A stretch of DNA of 55,476 bases from the NCBI RefSeq assembly GCF_004323185.1, contig NZ_NAPS01000001.1, positions 1,206,788 through 1,262,263 on the forward strand, given 5' to 3'. Shown here piece by piece: positions 8,929 to 17,423 of this stretch (the stretch's first letter is position 1; each line of letters starts with the position of its first letter). The DNA is from Westiellopsis prolifica IICB1. GTDB lineage: Bacteria > Cyanobacteriota > Cyanobacteriia > Cyanobacteriales > Nostocaceae. The notes under the pieces are model-generated. The model worked only from the letters and a program-made list of their open reading frames with translations. It had not been told where the DNA came from and did not search any database. A program made the translations under genes and the position numbers.

Positions 8929-9420
8929 ATGTTTCACACTTTTTCTGTTCACAAATCTGTAGATGTTTTGAAAGTTTTAGGGACTGGGATTGTATCCAGT
9001 CTTTTAATATTTCAGTTCGCACCCACAATTACACAGCGAATTGAACAACCATTGACACAGCTTGCAGATTCTAGTTCCACAACTCCCACACTCGTGACAC
9101 CACAAGATAACCAATCTAAACTTTGGTTAGTAGCAGCAGTTGTAGGTGGCGTGGCTATTGGTGTAGGTTTAAAAAACAGAGGAAATCGCCAAGCAAGTAC
9201 TACGGATAGTGCCTCATTTGCAGGTTCAAAGACTGGTATCATTAGCTTTGAGCAAGCTAGCGGTAAACTTAGAAACAGACTGATGACTTTGTTGCATGAT
9301 GATAGGGAAGCAGCAAAGCGCCTTTTCACCCAAGCACAACTAAAATTTCCCAACAAAACCGCTGATTGGTATATTGATAAGGTTATTTACGACCTAGAAC
9401 GCGATCGCGGTGGATTATAA
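8929..9420 (+). CDS. hypothetical membrane-anchored protein
   Basis: 163 aa. There is a hydrophobic N-terminal segment (about residues 15-31, VLGTGIVSSLLIFQFAP), a polar stretch, a second hydrophobic segment (about 64-80, KLWLVAAVVGGVAIGVGL) and a soluble C-terminal region with amphipathic helices ending in TADWYIDKVIYDLERDR. I do not recognise the function; the C-terminus looks like a conserved cyanobacterial domain. AGGAG touches the ATG with no spacing, which is unusual for a ribosome site, so the true start is uncertain. An in-frame TTG at 8965 is an alternative. Confidence 0.65.
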   Translation: MFHTFSVHKSVDVLKVLGTGIVSSLLIFQFAPTITQRIEQPLTQLADSSSTTPTLVTPQDNQSKLWLVAAVVGGVAIGVGLKNRGNRQASTTDSASFAGSKTGIISFEQASGKLRNRLMTLLHDDREAAKRLFTQAQLKFPNKTADWYIDKVIYDLERDRGGL

Positions 9421-9458
9421 GTCATTAGATTTGGGATTTTGGAATTATGCCAAAAAGA

Positions 9459-10187
9459 TCAATGTCCTTTTCCTGCTCCTAAATATAATTCTCCGACTTT
9501 AGGGTCATTTAATAATTCTTGACCGGGGCCTGTGATTGCATCGCGTCCAGATTCGAGTACACAACCGCGATGAGCCATTTCTAAGGCTTTGCGAGCGTTT
9601 TGTTCGACTAAGACAATAGCTGTACCTCCCCGGTTAATTTCTTGGATTTGTTCAAATACTTGTGTTACCAAAATCGGAGATAAGGCAGCAGAAGGTTCAT
9701 CTAAAAGCAGTAGACTGGGTTCTAACATTAATGCTTTACCCATGGCTAACATCTGACGTTCACCACCGGAAAGTGTACCAGCACGTTGACGACGGCGATC
9801 GCGCAGTCGAGGAAACATGGCAAATATTTTATCTTTGAGTGGTTGAAGAGGAACATCGCGGACAAAAGCACCCATTTCCAAATTTTCTTCTACAGATAGG
9901 GAGGGAAAAACATTGGCAATTTGCGGTACATAACACATCCCTCGCTGCACAATTTGGTTCGATTTTAAGCCAGTGATATTTTCTCCTTTAAAAGTGATTG
10001 TCCCTGTATGAGGTGTCAACAACCCAAAAATGGCTTTTGCTAAAGTTGACTTTCCTGCACCATTCGGGCCAATCACGGTGACTAATTCTCCAGGAGAAAC
10101 ACGGAAATTTACACCTTGCAGAATATCAACATCTTTAATGTATCCAGCGTGGACATTATTAACTTCTAGTAAGTAGTCATTGGTCAT
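9459..10187 (-). CDS. natE: neutral/branched amino-acid ABC ATPase, NatE/LivF
   Basis: 242-aa ATPase of the LivF/NatE subfamily, one of two ATPases of the cyanobacterial neutral amino-acid (Nat) importer. It has Walker A GPNGAGKST (about residues 40-48), the Q-loop PQIANVFPSLSV, the signature LSGGERQML, Walker B LLLLDEPSAALSP and the switch region VLVEQN, all intact. The other Nat subunits are not in this window, which fits the scattered nat genes of cyanobacteria. The start codon lies inside a 7-bp tandem repeat whose units each carry ATGACCA on the coding strand. Confidence 0.88.
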   Translation of the reverse strand: MTNDYLLEVNNVHAGYIKDVDILQGVNFRVSPGELVTVIGPNGAGKSTLAKAIFGLLTPHTGTITFKGENITGLKSNQIVQRGMCYVPQIANVFPSLSVEENLEMGAFVRDVPLQPLKDKIFAMFPRLRDRRRQRAGTLSGGERQMLAMGKALMLEPSLLLLDEPSAALSPILVTQVFEQIQEINRGGTAIVLVEQNARKALEMAHRGCVLESGRDAITGPGQELLNDPKVGELYLGAGKGH

Positions 10188-10370
10188 TGGTCATTGGTTA
10201 TTGGTTATTGGTTATTAGAGACGCGATGAATCGCGTCTGTACAATAGTTATTGGTTAATAGTCATTAATTATGAATCATTCGTCAAGAATCATGTAAGCT
10301 TACGGAGATTCAAGGTGATTTACAAATGACTAATGACTAATCACCAATGACCAATGACAAAGGACAAATA
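10178..10370. repeat. 7-bp tandem repeats and a hairpin repeat
   Basis: Heptanucleotide repeats flank the gap between natE and the ferredoxin. About five ATTGGTC/ATTGGTT units run from the natE start codon to about 10216, and AATGACT/AATGACC units occupy about 10325-10362. Between them, near 10218-10241, is a copy of the GAGACGCG...CGCGTCTGTAC hairpin. Such STRR heptamers are characteristic of heterocystous cyanobacteria. Confidence 0.8.
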
Positions 10371-10371
10371 A

Positions 10372-10599
10372 CTATAATGGCGTTTTTTGCAGTTCGGATC
10401 TTTCTTCTGGGACGATCGCACCTTCTACTGGGCAAACTTGAAGACATATACCGCAGTCAATACATGTAGCGAAGTCAATCCAATACCAATCAGTTCCTTT
10501 GACATTTTTGCCCGGTCCATCATGAATGCAAGCAACTGGACAAGCATCTACGCAATCCGCGACGCCTTCACAGACATCTGTAACAATTGTATGTGGCAT
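10372..10599 (-). CDS. bacterial-type two-cluster ferredoxin
   Basis: 75-aa soluble electron carrier with eight cysteines. The second motif is classical: C46-x2-C49-x2-C52-x3-C56-P. The first is C10-x5-C16-x3-C20-P-x2-C24 and lacks one Cys-x2-Cys step, as in 7Fe and related ferredoxins, so a [3Fe-4S]+[4Fe-4S] or 2x[4Fe-4S] content cannot be decided from sequence. I use the start at MPHTIV because family members begin there; an upstream ATG at 10620 would add seven residues that look like leader sequence. Redox partner unknown. Confidence 0.9.
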   Translation of the reverse strand: MPHTIVTDVCEGVADCVDACPVACIHDGPGKNVKGTDWYWIDFATCIDCGICLQVCPVEGAIVPEERSELQKTPL

Positions 10600-10715
10600 G
10601 GTTCCCCTCTTTCGGATCAAAATTACTGTAATTTAATACAGGTTTTTCTAGACTAACAACAATCAGTTGGTCATTCTATTTTAGATTTTGGATTTTGGAT
10701 CATTTCAAAACCTGG

Positions 10716-10830
10716 CTGCGATTGAAATCGCAGTCTCATAGCGAAAGTCTGCTTAAAGCAGACTACTTGATTTGTTTGAGCCGTCTTCAGGCGACTTGTG
10801 CTGTTAGCTAAGGATTTAAATCCTTAGCGG
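10716..10830. repeat. multi-hairpin dispersed repeat
   Basis: Chain of inverted repeats: CTGCGATTGAAATCGCAG (10716-10733), AGTCTGCTTAAAGCAGACT (10746-10764), an imperfect GTCTTCAGGCGAC stem, and CTAAGGATTTAAATCCTTAG (10808-10827). The first two hairpins recur in the same order at 18433-18481 and 55340-55387. Confidence 0.85.
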
Positions 10831-10885
10831 TATATTGAAAAAATTGGGATGCTCCCCAAACGTCAACCTTCGACCTTCCAACCTC

Positions 10886-11095
10886 AACGTTCAAGCTTTA
10901 AGGCTTAATGTTCAAGCTTTAAGGCTTAATGTTCAAGCTGTAAGTCTTAATGTTCAAGCTTTAAGACTTAATGTTCCAGCTGTAAGACTTAATGTTCCAA
11001 CTGTAAGTCTTAATGTTCCAACTGTAAGTCTTAATGTTCCAACTGTAAGTCTTAATGTTCCAACTGTAAGTCTTAATGTTCCAACTTCAAGGCTT
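10886..11095. repeat. 21-bp tandem array at the 3' end of the AraC gene
   Basis: Ten 21-bp units of the form AATGTTCCAACTGTAAGTCTT; four neighbouring units (about 10991-11074) are identical. The last unit runs directly into the end of the AraC-type gene, whose final bases (AATGTTC and TGTCTT on this strand) resemble the ends of the unit. On the gene's strand every unit carries GAACATTAA in the same frame, so each holds a TAA in phase with the gene's own stop. The opposite frame is open for 93 codons but encodes only a heptapeptide repeat. Confidence 0.9.
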
Positions 11096-11978
11096 AATGT
11101 TCTCGATATGTCTTAGGTGTAACTCCCGTTATTTTACGAAATTGCTGTGTAAAGTGACTCTGACTGTTGAAACCGCACTGTAATGCTATCTCTGAAATTG
11201 ATTGATTACGCTGTTTTAACAACTTCTTTGCCCGTTCAACTCGCTGCTGCACTACATACTGCCAAGGAGCTATCCCCATTGATTGCTTAAAGAGACTAGC
11301 AAAGTAGCATTGGCTAAAGTCTGCGACTTCAGCGAGATTGGCTAACTCAATATCTTGTTCAAGATGGGCATTGATATATTCTAATACCCTTTTTAGTCTA
11401 AATTCACCTAACCCTACCTGGTATTCTCGCAGTTTAAGAGGGCTGGAAGTATAGTTTCTCAGTAGATGAATTGTTAACAAATTTGCTAAAGAATCTAAAT
11501 ACAATCTGCTTCCCCATCTGTTTTGCTGGATTTCATTGTGAATAGACTGCACAATAGATTCAATTTGCAAATCACGTCTGCTTATAACACTGAGAAGTTC
11601 AACTTGCTCAGAATGGGGACAATTTGCTTCCAAGGACATTTGATGTAGAAAAGTTGGATCGATGAACAATGCTAAAATTTCATCCGTCGTTTCACAAGCT
11701 CCAAAAAAAGGAGCTTTAGCCGGAATCAGAAGTAGTTCGCCTTGCAGTAGAGATCCGTCATACTCTTGCTTCTCGATACGGAAAATTTGGCGTGTCACAT
11801 TCCCCAGTTCAAAAACCAAAAAATGATGAGTTAGCCCGGACGATACTTCACACTCCCCGGATGGCTGAAGCTGATGTTCCACAATTAGCCCACCCGCTTG
11901 AAGGATGTGTCTGGACAGTACCCATTCCTCTTTGATGACGTCTGCTGGACACATAGCGGTTGCTTGAGAAGACATCAA
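11094..11978 (-). CDS. AraC-family transcriptional regulator
   Basis: 294-aa regulator with an N-terminal cupin-like sensing region (about residues 20-150) and a C-terminal AraC DNA-binding domain (about 195-294) with two helix-turn-helix motifs. The first lies around IELANLAEVADFSQCYFASL; the second is ISEIALQCGFNSQSHFTQQF followed by the family signature FRKITGVTPKTYR. It is transcribed divergently from the S41-family lipoprotein gene across 144 bp, so that gene is a plausible target. The stop codon borders a 21-bp tandem array. Confidence 0.92.
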   Translation of the reverse strand: MMSSQATAMCPADVIKEEWVLSRHILQAGGLIVEHQLQPSGECEVSSGLTHHFLVFELGNVTRQIFRIEKQEYDGSLLQGELLLIPAKAPFFGACETTDEILALFIDPTFLHQMSLEANCPHSEQVELLSVISRRDLQIESIVQSIHNEIQQNRWGSRLYLDSLANLLTIHLLRNYTSSPLKLREYQVGLGEFRLKRVLEYINAHLEQDIELANLAEVADFSQCYFASLFKQSMGIAPWQYVVQQRVERAKKLLKQRNQSISEIALQCGFNSQSHFTQQFRKITGVTPKTYREH

Positions 11979-12122
11979 TTTGACCTCACTGGCGAAATAA
12001 CAAAGCGTAAAATCAAAAGATTTTTATAAATTGCACAGAAATTTGAAAGACAAGCCCTAGACAACTTATTAATAATAGATTTCTCAGATTGAACGGTTTA
12101 GGTAAGTTTTTCAAAGCAGTTT

Positions 12123-13289
12123 ATGCCAAAAACTAAACACTTAACAAGGTTCTTATTGATCATTACACTTGTGAGCGTGACAAGCTGCCAATTGTCCAAT
12201 AAACCCCAACTTGATCATCAATCGAATCAAGGAAGTATCAGCAAGGTTACTCAAGCTCAGAAACAAGATGTTTCGCTAGATTGGTTCACATCCTCCACTT
12301 TGAAAGGTACAGATACTATCTCTTCAGAAGAAGCGAAGCTATTTATCCGTGACGTTTATCAAACACTTGAGAGTAACATTTTTGACCCTAAATTCAAAAA
12401 AGATGAACGAGAACAGCATTTAAGAGAAATTTTAGCCAAAGTTGAGACAAAACCTAATTGGTCAAGATCAGAATTAACAACACATATCAGCAATCAATTG
12501 AAGAAACTCTCAGTTTCTCACTTGCGACTGTTAGACCCTGTTGAGGGTCAAAAATTATTTCGCATGATTGAACAGAAACCTTTACCAAATGCTACCCCTG
12601 ACCCAGCCGTTTCAGCGGAAATGAGAGGTAAAATTGGGATTCTCCGAGTCAAAAGCTTCATCATTCCTCTGATTACCAAAGCAGAACTTGATCAGAAAAA
12701 AGCTCAACTCTCTCAAGCCAAGGTAATTCTGATTGATTTGCGTGGAAATGGGGGAGGGTATGGATCAAGCATTAGCTATCTGGTTGAAGACATCGTCGGT
12801 TCTAATAAAGTGCTTTGGAGAGACAGAACTCGTGAAGGGTTGCAAAAACAAGAACCATATATCTTTCGAGGGTATTTTGATGATGCAATTAATATAAAAG
12901 CAAAACCAGAAATAGAGCTTGGAAAGGAACATTCTTATATTGAGTGGCGCACGCGGTTAGAAGCTCAAAAAGATTCAAGACCCCATTTTATTCTGGTTGA
13001 TGGTCAGTGCGGCTCATCGTGTGACCTATTCACAGGAATCATCAAAGACTACCGTGCTGCCAAAATACTGGGAACCCGCACGATGGGCGCACTGTTTGGG
13101 GGCGATGCTTTTAGACTGAGATGGCAAGGCTTTGCTCTAATTGTCCCGACTGTTCAAGTAGTTTCACCCAAAGGTAATACCATTGAAGGTGTAGGAGTTC
13201 AACCAGATATTGAAATTCCCGAATGTGCAAACAGTAGTACTCAGTGTATTGAAAAAGCAATGAAAGTTGTTGTAAACGCTGACCCATAA
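12123..13289 (+). CDS. S41-family (tail-specific protease-like) lipoprotein
   Basis: 388 aa. The N-terminus has a positively charged start, a hydrophobic core (FLLIITLVSV) and a lipobox VTSC with lipid Cys22, so export as a lipoprotein is likely. The C-terminal half is an S41 peptidase core: GKIGILRVKSF, ILIDLRGNGGGYG (about residues 203-215), then ILVDGQCGSSCDLFTGII, where the nucleophile Ser of Ctp proteases would lie, and KILGTRTMGALFGG. Classical CtpA/Tsp enzymes have the dyad Lys in a TFGKG motif at this last place; here it is TMGAL, so the Lys is absent. No PDZ domain is evident. It may use a different mechanism or be inactive. Confidence 0.8.
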   Translation: MPKTKHLTRFLLIITLVSVTSCQLSNKPQLDHQSNQGSISKVTQAQKQDVSLDWFTSSTLKGTDTISSEEAKLFIRDVYQTLESNIFDPKFKKDEREQHLREILAKVETKPNWSRSELTTHISNQLKKLSVSHLRLLDPVEGQKLFRMIEQKPLPNATPDPAVSAEMRGKIGILRVKSFIIPLITKAELDQKKAQLSQAKVILIDLRGNGGGYGSSISYLVEDIVGSNKVLWRDRTREGLQKQEPYIFRGYFDDAINIKAKPEIELGKEHSYIEWRTRLEAQKDSRPHFILVDGQCGSSCDLFTGIIKDYRAAKILGTRTMGALFGGDAFRLRWQGFALIVPTVQVVSPKGNTIEGVGVQPDIEIPECANSSTQCIEKAMKVVVNADP

Positions 13290-13381
13290 ATACTTCCCCA
13301 ACAGTGTATAGATTTTTTCTCCCTTCTCCTCCTTGTCTGTTTTGTCCTTTTTGTCCTCCTTGTCCCCGCTCCCCGATCCCT

Positions 13382-13717
13382 CTAGGCTCGCAAACCAAAG
13401 TAGGTGAGAACTAATTCCGTTGTACCATTATTGACAATTTCGTGTGTTTCTGATTTTTCTACAGCTACACAAGTTCCTGGTAATAAAGGATATTCCTGAT
13501 CATTAATACGAATAATCCCCGAACCAGCTTCGACAAAAAATACTTCACACATATCCTCATGTGCGTGTGTTGAAGCTATTTGTCCGGGAGCAAAACGTGC
13601 TTGAGAAAAGTTGGTCAAACCAGGTAATTCACCAAGCCGCAACATTACTTGTTTCTTGATTTCAGGATTATGAGAAACAGGCTCTTGTGGTATTTCGCTT
13701 AGGGATATCAGTTTCAT
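13382..13717 (-). CDS. small cupin-domain protein
   Basis: 111-aa single-domain cupin. The first cupin motif is ARFAPGQIASTHAHEDMCEVFFVEAG (about residues 41-66), giving metal ligands His-x-His and a downstream Glu; the second is LPGTCVAVEKSETHEIVNNG (about 79-98) with the final His. The metal set thus looks complete. Function is not predictable. Its ATG overlaps the stop of the upstream fusion gene by 4 bp (ATGA), so the two are translationally coupled and should act together, for example as binding or modifying partner for the fusion enzyme's small-molecule substrate. Confidence 0.85.
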   Translation of the reverse strand: MKLISLSEIPQEPVSHNPEIKKQVMLRLGELPGLTNFSQARFAPGQIASTHAHEDMCEVFFVEAGSGIIRINDQEYPLLPGTCVAVEKSETHEIVNNGTTELVLTYFGLRA

Positions 13718-16620
13718 TCTGGTCTTATATCATTGGATATTTCCACAATACCCCTAGTACCATCTATCCGTACTTGCTGACCATCCTGGAAAATCCAGGT
13801 AGCATTATGCACATCCATAATTGCTGGAATGCCATACTCGCGAGCTAGGATTGCTCCATGAGATAGTCTACCACCAGCTTCAGAAATTAATCCTCCGGCT
13901 CTCACTAGTAAGGGCGCCCAACCAGAGTCTGTATAAGGAACTACTAAAATTATTTCCTTGTCAATCTCCGTAATTGATTGTAAATTTCGCAACACCTTCA
14001 CCCGTCCGACTGCTTGTCCGGGACTAGCGGGGATACCTTGTAATACCTGATCAGGAGACAGAGGTGCAATTTGCAAAGGTAGAGCCGGGGGAGTATTGCC
14101 GTAAACTAACAAGGAGACTGGATTAATTTGCCCATGTTCTACAAGTTGCGATCGCCTCAATTTCACGATCTCAGATAATTGCTTAACTAAATCTGTGTCA
14201 TTCCCCTCAATCAAACGCTTGATTTCTGCAAATTCCAGAAAAAAGATATCTCCAGGTTCACCCAACAAACTTGAATTTAACCAAATTTGTTCAAGTGCAA
14301 CAAACGACCAACGCAAATGGGCTAATAACTGAGAATATATTTCTGTGACTCGTCCTTTCAAATCCACACGTCGTTGGACAACACCTTTATTTCTTTTCCC
14401 TTGGCGTTCTTGGCCCCTACCCTTCGGGAAGTCGCTATCGCGTCTATGGCTTTTATTTCCCTGCATAAACTGCACAAATAACTGCTTTACCGCTTGAGGT
14501 TCTTCCTTCCAAGTGGGAACCGCAATATCAGTTCCGACTTCGCTCAAATAACCATAGCGTTGTAGCAATTCGTCAAACTCAGCTAGAATCTCTTGTCCTG
14601 ACTCAGACTGAGCCATGTTGTCAAACACAGTATCAGGTTTGAACTGAGAAAATTCCTGCTTGGCTTTAGCGGCTAAATTTTGGAGCGATCGCAATGCTGC
14701 TACTTCTGGTGTCAGACTATTATCAAGCTTGCTATCTTTAACTTTAAATATGGCTTGACGTATGGCTGCACTCAAGGGAGCCATAATACTGTAGAAAGTG
14801 GCACGGTTTAGCAAATCTAAAATATAGTTAATTCTAGCTAATAACTCTGACGAGTCTAGTTTTTCGAGTGGTTCTGAAGATAACCGCAATAAACCAGGTG
14901 CAAAATGCTGACGATAATCCCGCCGAAATTCGCTTCCTAACCATAACTCCCGCATTAACAACCGCAGCAGTCCAGGCAAATTTTCTAATGTAGAATTTAA
15001 CGGCGGTTTGCTTAACTTTTCTCCCCTCGTTAAAAACTCCAAACTTTCCGGGGGTAATCCCATGCGTCGGAATATCTGTCCTAAGAGAGTAGCATTAAAA
15101 TAAGCATGAGAATAGTGCAGTGTTGCTGTTTCATTGAAATCCAATCCCGCAGCTTTTTTGCCTAAGACAAGAGCAAAAATTTTTCCCCATACACCACACG
15201 TCAAAGGACGATTAATTGACCAAGTTAAGGGGCGAATTAACCCAGGAATAACTTCCGCAGCGATTTTGCGTGTCCAGATTGGTAACAAAGTACTAATTGG
15301 ACGGGTTTGCAGTACCCAAAGAGTTTGACCGTCATAACTCCATTCAATATCTTGGGGAACGCCATGATAACGATCTTCCAGACGGCGGGCTAAATATGCT
15401 ACTTGTTTAATTAACGCTGCTGGTACTCGTCCTTGTCCTTCTAATTGAATCAGCGCTAAATTTTCTGTATCCACAACAAAAGCCCGATATTGTTCTGGTG
15501 TCACCCGTCCGGATACGATTTGAACTGCACTTCCGGGTAAAGCTTCAATTACGACTGCATCTTGTTCTTGGGTCATCGGGTCGCGGCTAAACGCCACACC
15601 GGAAAATACTGATTGAACTTGTAGCTGAACTAATACTGCGATCGCTGTATCTGTGACGTTGCGATCGCGCCGATATTGGACTGCTAGAGGTTCGTTGTAG
15701 GATGCTTGGACTTTGGCGATCGCATTTTCTAACCCTTCTCTAGTAGTAACATTTAAAACAGTTTCATACTGTCCTGCACCAGAGGCTTGTTCTGAGTCTT
15801 CGCCAATCGCGGAAGAACGCACTACCAAAGGAGATAATTCTGATGGTTGTAAAAAGTCAATCAATCGTTGCGGATCTTCATAGGGCATTAGTACCCATCC
15901 TTTAGGTACAGGATAACCCCAGCGTTTCATCTGAGATAACTTTGCGGCTTTATTTCCCACAATCGCCGGATCTAATTCGTCATCTAGAGACAGAATACCT
16001 TGATCTCCGCGCAAAAATTGTAACACTGCTTGGGAATCGGGTTTGGCATTCTGCACTGGCAGATCCAAGTCATCAGGTATTTGTTTGTAAATCCAGCTTA
16101 GTAAAGCAGCAAGCCCAATCGCAGCGAAGATTCTCAATGGATCTTCCATATGCAATATTGCCACAATGATTGGAACTGTGACCAGAACCACGTATTTTGC
16201 TGACTGGCGATCGCGTAAAATTGTAAAACTAGCACCTGTGACTAATAATATAAATCCTGCTGCCAATGGGTCATGTACTATAAATCCCCAAACTACGTTT
16301 GTAGTTCCAGCACCTCTACCTATTAAGTATCTGCCCATCACTAGAGCAATTAAAGCTACCAATTCCCAAGCCGAACCATCGGGAAAATAAGCACGAGCAA
16401 TCAAAACGGCGACAATTCCTTTGGCTGCTTCTGACAAGACTGCCAAAATTCCCACCAATGTACCACCGTGATAAAAAGCCGCCGATACTCCTACATTACC
16501 AGTACCGACTTCCGCTAATTGTCGCCCCGTCAGAGCTTGCGTGATCCAAGCAATTAACGGTAATGCCCCTAATAATGGGCAGATTATTACAATAACTAAG
16601 ACACCCCAGAGTTCAAGCAT
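13714..16620 (-). CDS. PlsY-like membrane domain fused to PEP-synthase/Rph-like dikinase
   Basis: 968 aa in two parts. Residues 1-180 are polytopic and resemble glycerol-3-phosphate acyltransferase PlsY: VGTGNVGVSAAFYHGG (38-53) matches the GxGNxG motif and SEAAKG (63-68) the D..KG motif. The second active-site motif, normally HxY..F and GGKG, is degraded to GRYLIGRGAGTTN (96-108). Residues 205-445 are a PPDK-type ATP-grasp domain (GNKAAKLSQM, VVRSSAIGED, GVAFSRDPMT, VLQTRPIS). Residues 450-830 are a helical substrate region. Residues 860-968 are the swivelling phosphohistidine domain with GGRLSHGAILAREYGIP (acceptor His921). No PEP/pyruvate barrel is present, so the order resembles rifampin phosphotransferase. 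A basic stretch at about 722-745 looks like a repeat inserted in frame. Confidence 0.85.
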   Translation of the reverse strand: MLELWGVLVIVIICPLLGALPLIAWITQALTGRQLAEVGTGNVGVSAAFYHGGTLVGILAVLSEAAKGIVAVLIARAYFPDGSAWELVALIALVMGRYLIGRGAGTTNVVWGFIVHDPLAAGFILLVTGASFTILRDRQSAKYVVLVTVPIIVAILHMEDPLRIFAAIGLAALLSWIYKQIPDDLDLPVQNAKPDSQAVLQFLRGDQGILSLDDELDPAIVGNKAAKLSQMKRWGYPVPKGWVLMPYEDPQRLIDFLQPSELSPLVVRSSAIGEDSEQASGAGQYETVLNVTTREGLENAIAKVQASYNEPLAVQYRRDRNVTDTAIAVLVQLQVQSVFSGVAFSRDPMTQEQDAVVIEALPGSAVQIVSGRVTPEQYRAFVVDTENLALIQLEGQGRVPAALIKQVAYLARRLEDRYHGVPQDIEWSYDGQTLWVLQTRPISTLLPIWTRKIAAEVIPGLIRPLTWSINRPLTCGVWGKIFALVLGKKAAGLDFNETATLHYSHAYFNATLLGQIFRRMGLPPESLEFLTRGEKLSKPPLNSTLENLPGLLRLLMRELWLGSEFRRDYRQHFAPGLLRLSSEPLEKLDSSELLARINYILDLLNRATFYSIMAPLSAAIRQAIFKVKDSKLDNSLTPEVAALRSLQNLAAKAKQEFSQFKPDTVFDNMAQSESGQEILAEFDELLQRYGYLSEVGTDIAVPTWKEEPQAVKQLFVQFMQGNKSHRRDSDFPKGRGQERQGKRNKGVVQRRVDLKGRVTEIYSQLLAHLRWSFVALEQIWLNSSLLGEPGDIFFLEFAEIKRLIEGNDTDLVKQLSEIVKLRRSQLVEHGQINPVSLLVYGNTPPALPLQIAPLSPDQVLQGIPASPGQAVGRVKVLRNLQSITEIDKEIILVVPYTDSGWAPLLVRAGGLISEAGGRLSHGAILAREYGIPAIMDVHNATWIFQDGQQVRIDGTRGIVEISNDIRPE

Positions 16621-17007
16621 GTTGGATGTTGGATTTTAGATTCCTATTTAAATCTAAAATCTCAAATACCTAATTGTTAGTATATGTCAGGACTTTTTCT
16701 TAATACTTCACGAATGGGGATCGGGGATCGGGGATTGGGGATCGGGGATTGGGGATCGGGGAAAGGGGATCGGGGAAAGGGGATTTGGGGACAAAGGAGG
16801 ACAAGGAGGAATCATTTAACAACTCTCTTAACCACGCCCCCTGATCCCTACTCCCTGATCCCTACTCCCTGATCCCCAATCCCCGATCCCCGTACTCTAT
16901 GAGAAGCCGCTGACGCGTCTACGCGTAGCGTCTCCTCTGGAGAATCCCCGATCCCTATTAAAAATAAGTTGATTTATCTTAGATAGACTTTGTTGTTGCT
17001 ATGGAAA
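16621..17007. repeat. intergenic block of G-rich and 62-bp dispersed repeats
   Basis: From 16712 to about 16800 the plus strand is a run of GGGGATCGGGGATTGGGG motifs; from about 16840 to 16890 it carries the complementary C-rich motifs, so the two halves can pair. At 16888-16949, in inverted orientation, is a copy of the 62-bp element found twice inside the kinase gene at 44879-45005. An apparent 63-codon ORF across the G-rich part is repeat-derived and not called. Confidence 0.8.
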
Positions 17008-17148
17008 TTAATTTACTGCATAGGCTGCTTGCAGCGACCAAATTATGAGAGCTGCGATCGCTCCTAAAATTACCACGGTGGAAATAGTGACTATTTTAGG
17101 GGAGTCTGCTCCCTGAAATTTCATGATTCCTCGATTTAAATCAGACAT
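17008..17148 (-). CDS. 46-aa single-span membrane protein
   Basis: A short ORF, ATG at 17148 and TAA at 17008-17010, encoding 46 aa. The N-terminus MSDLNRGIMKFQGADSPK is polar. Residues 19-38 (IVTISTVVILGAIAALIIWS) form one transmembrane helix, followed by LQAAYAVN. AAAGGAAG lies about 11-18 bp upstream as a ribosome site. Size and layout resemble the tiny membrane subunits of photosynthetic or NDH-1 complexes, but I cannot assign it to one. The flanking 275 bp (17149-17423) shows nothing else recognisable. Confidence 0.65.
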   Translation of the reverse strand: MSDLNRGIMKFQGADSPKIVTISTVVILGAIAALIIWSLQAAYAVN

Positions 17149-17423
17149 AGCTTTGTAATCTTCCTTTGTGAGAGTGACGGCTTAACACGTCTCGATTGTA
17201 ATCTTCAGTTCGCAACTGGTAGGTAATTCTTAACTAATATTTTGTTTAAGCTTTGTTAATGAAACATCCTCAATTTTACTTATACCAAAATGTATACTAT
17301 CTATTTTTATACAATTTATTACTTAGCTAATTTATAAATTTGTATAAGTTATTACAATACTTTAAGGTCTTGCTAGTTGGTAATTGATGGTTAATGGTGG
17401 CAAAAACCAAGTAGAGATAAAGT

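Noticed and set aside
10835-11116. 93-aa ORF with heptapeptide repeats (RLNVQAL / SLNVPTV)
   Set aside because: It is the translation of a 21-bp non-coding tandem array that overlaps the 3' end of the AraC gene; no ribosome site and no protein-like composition.
16684-16872. 62-aa ORF rich in GIGDRG
   Set aside because: Translation of the GGGGATCGGGG dispersed repeat; the same peptide appears wherever the repeat is open.
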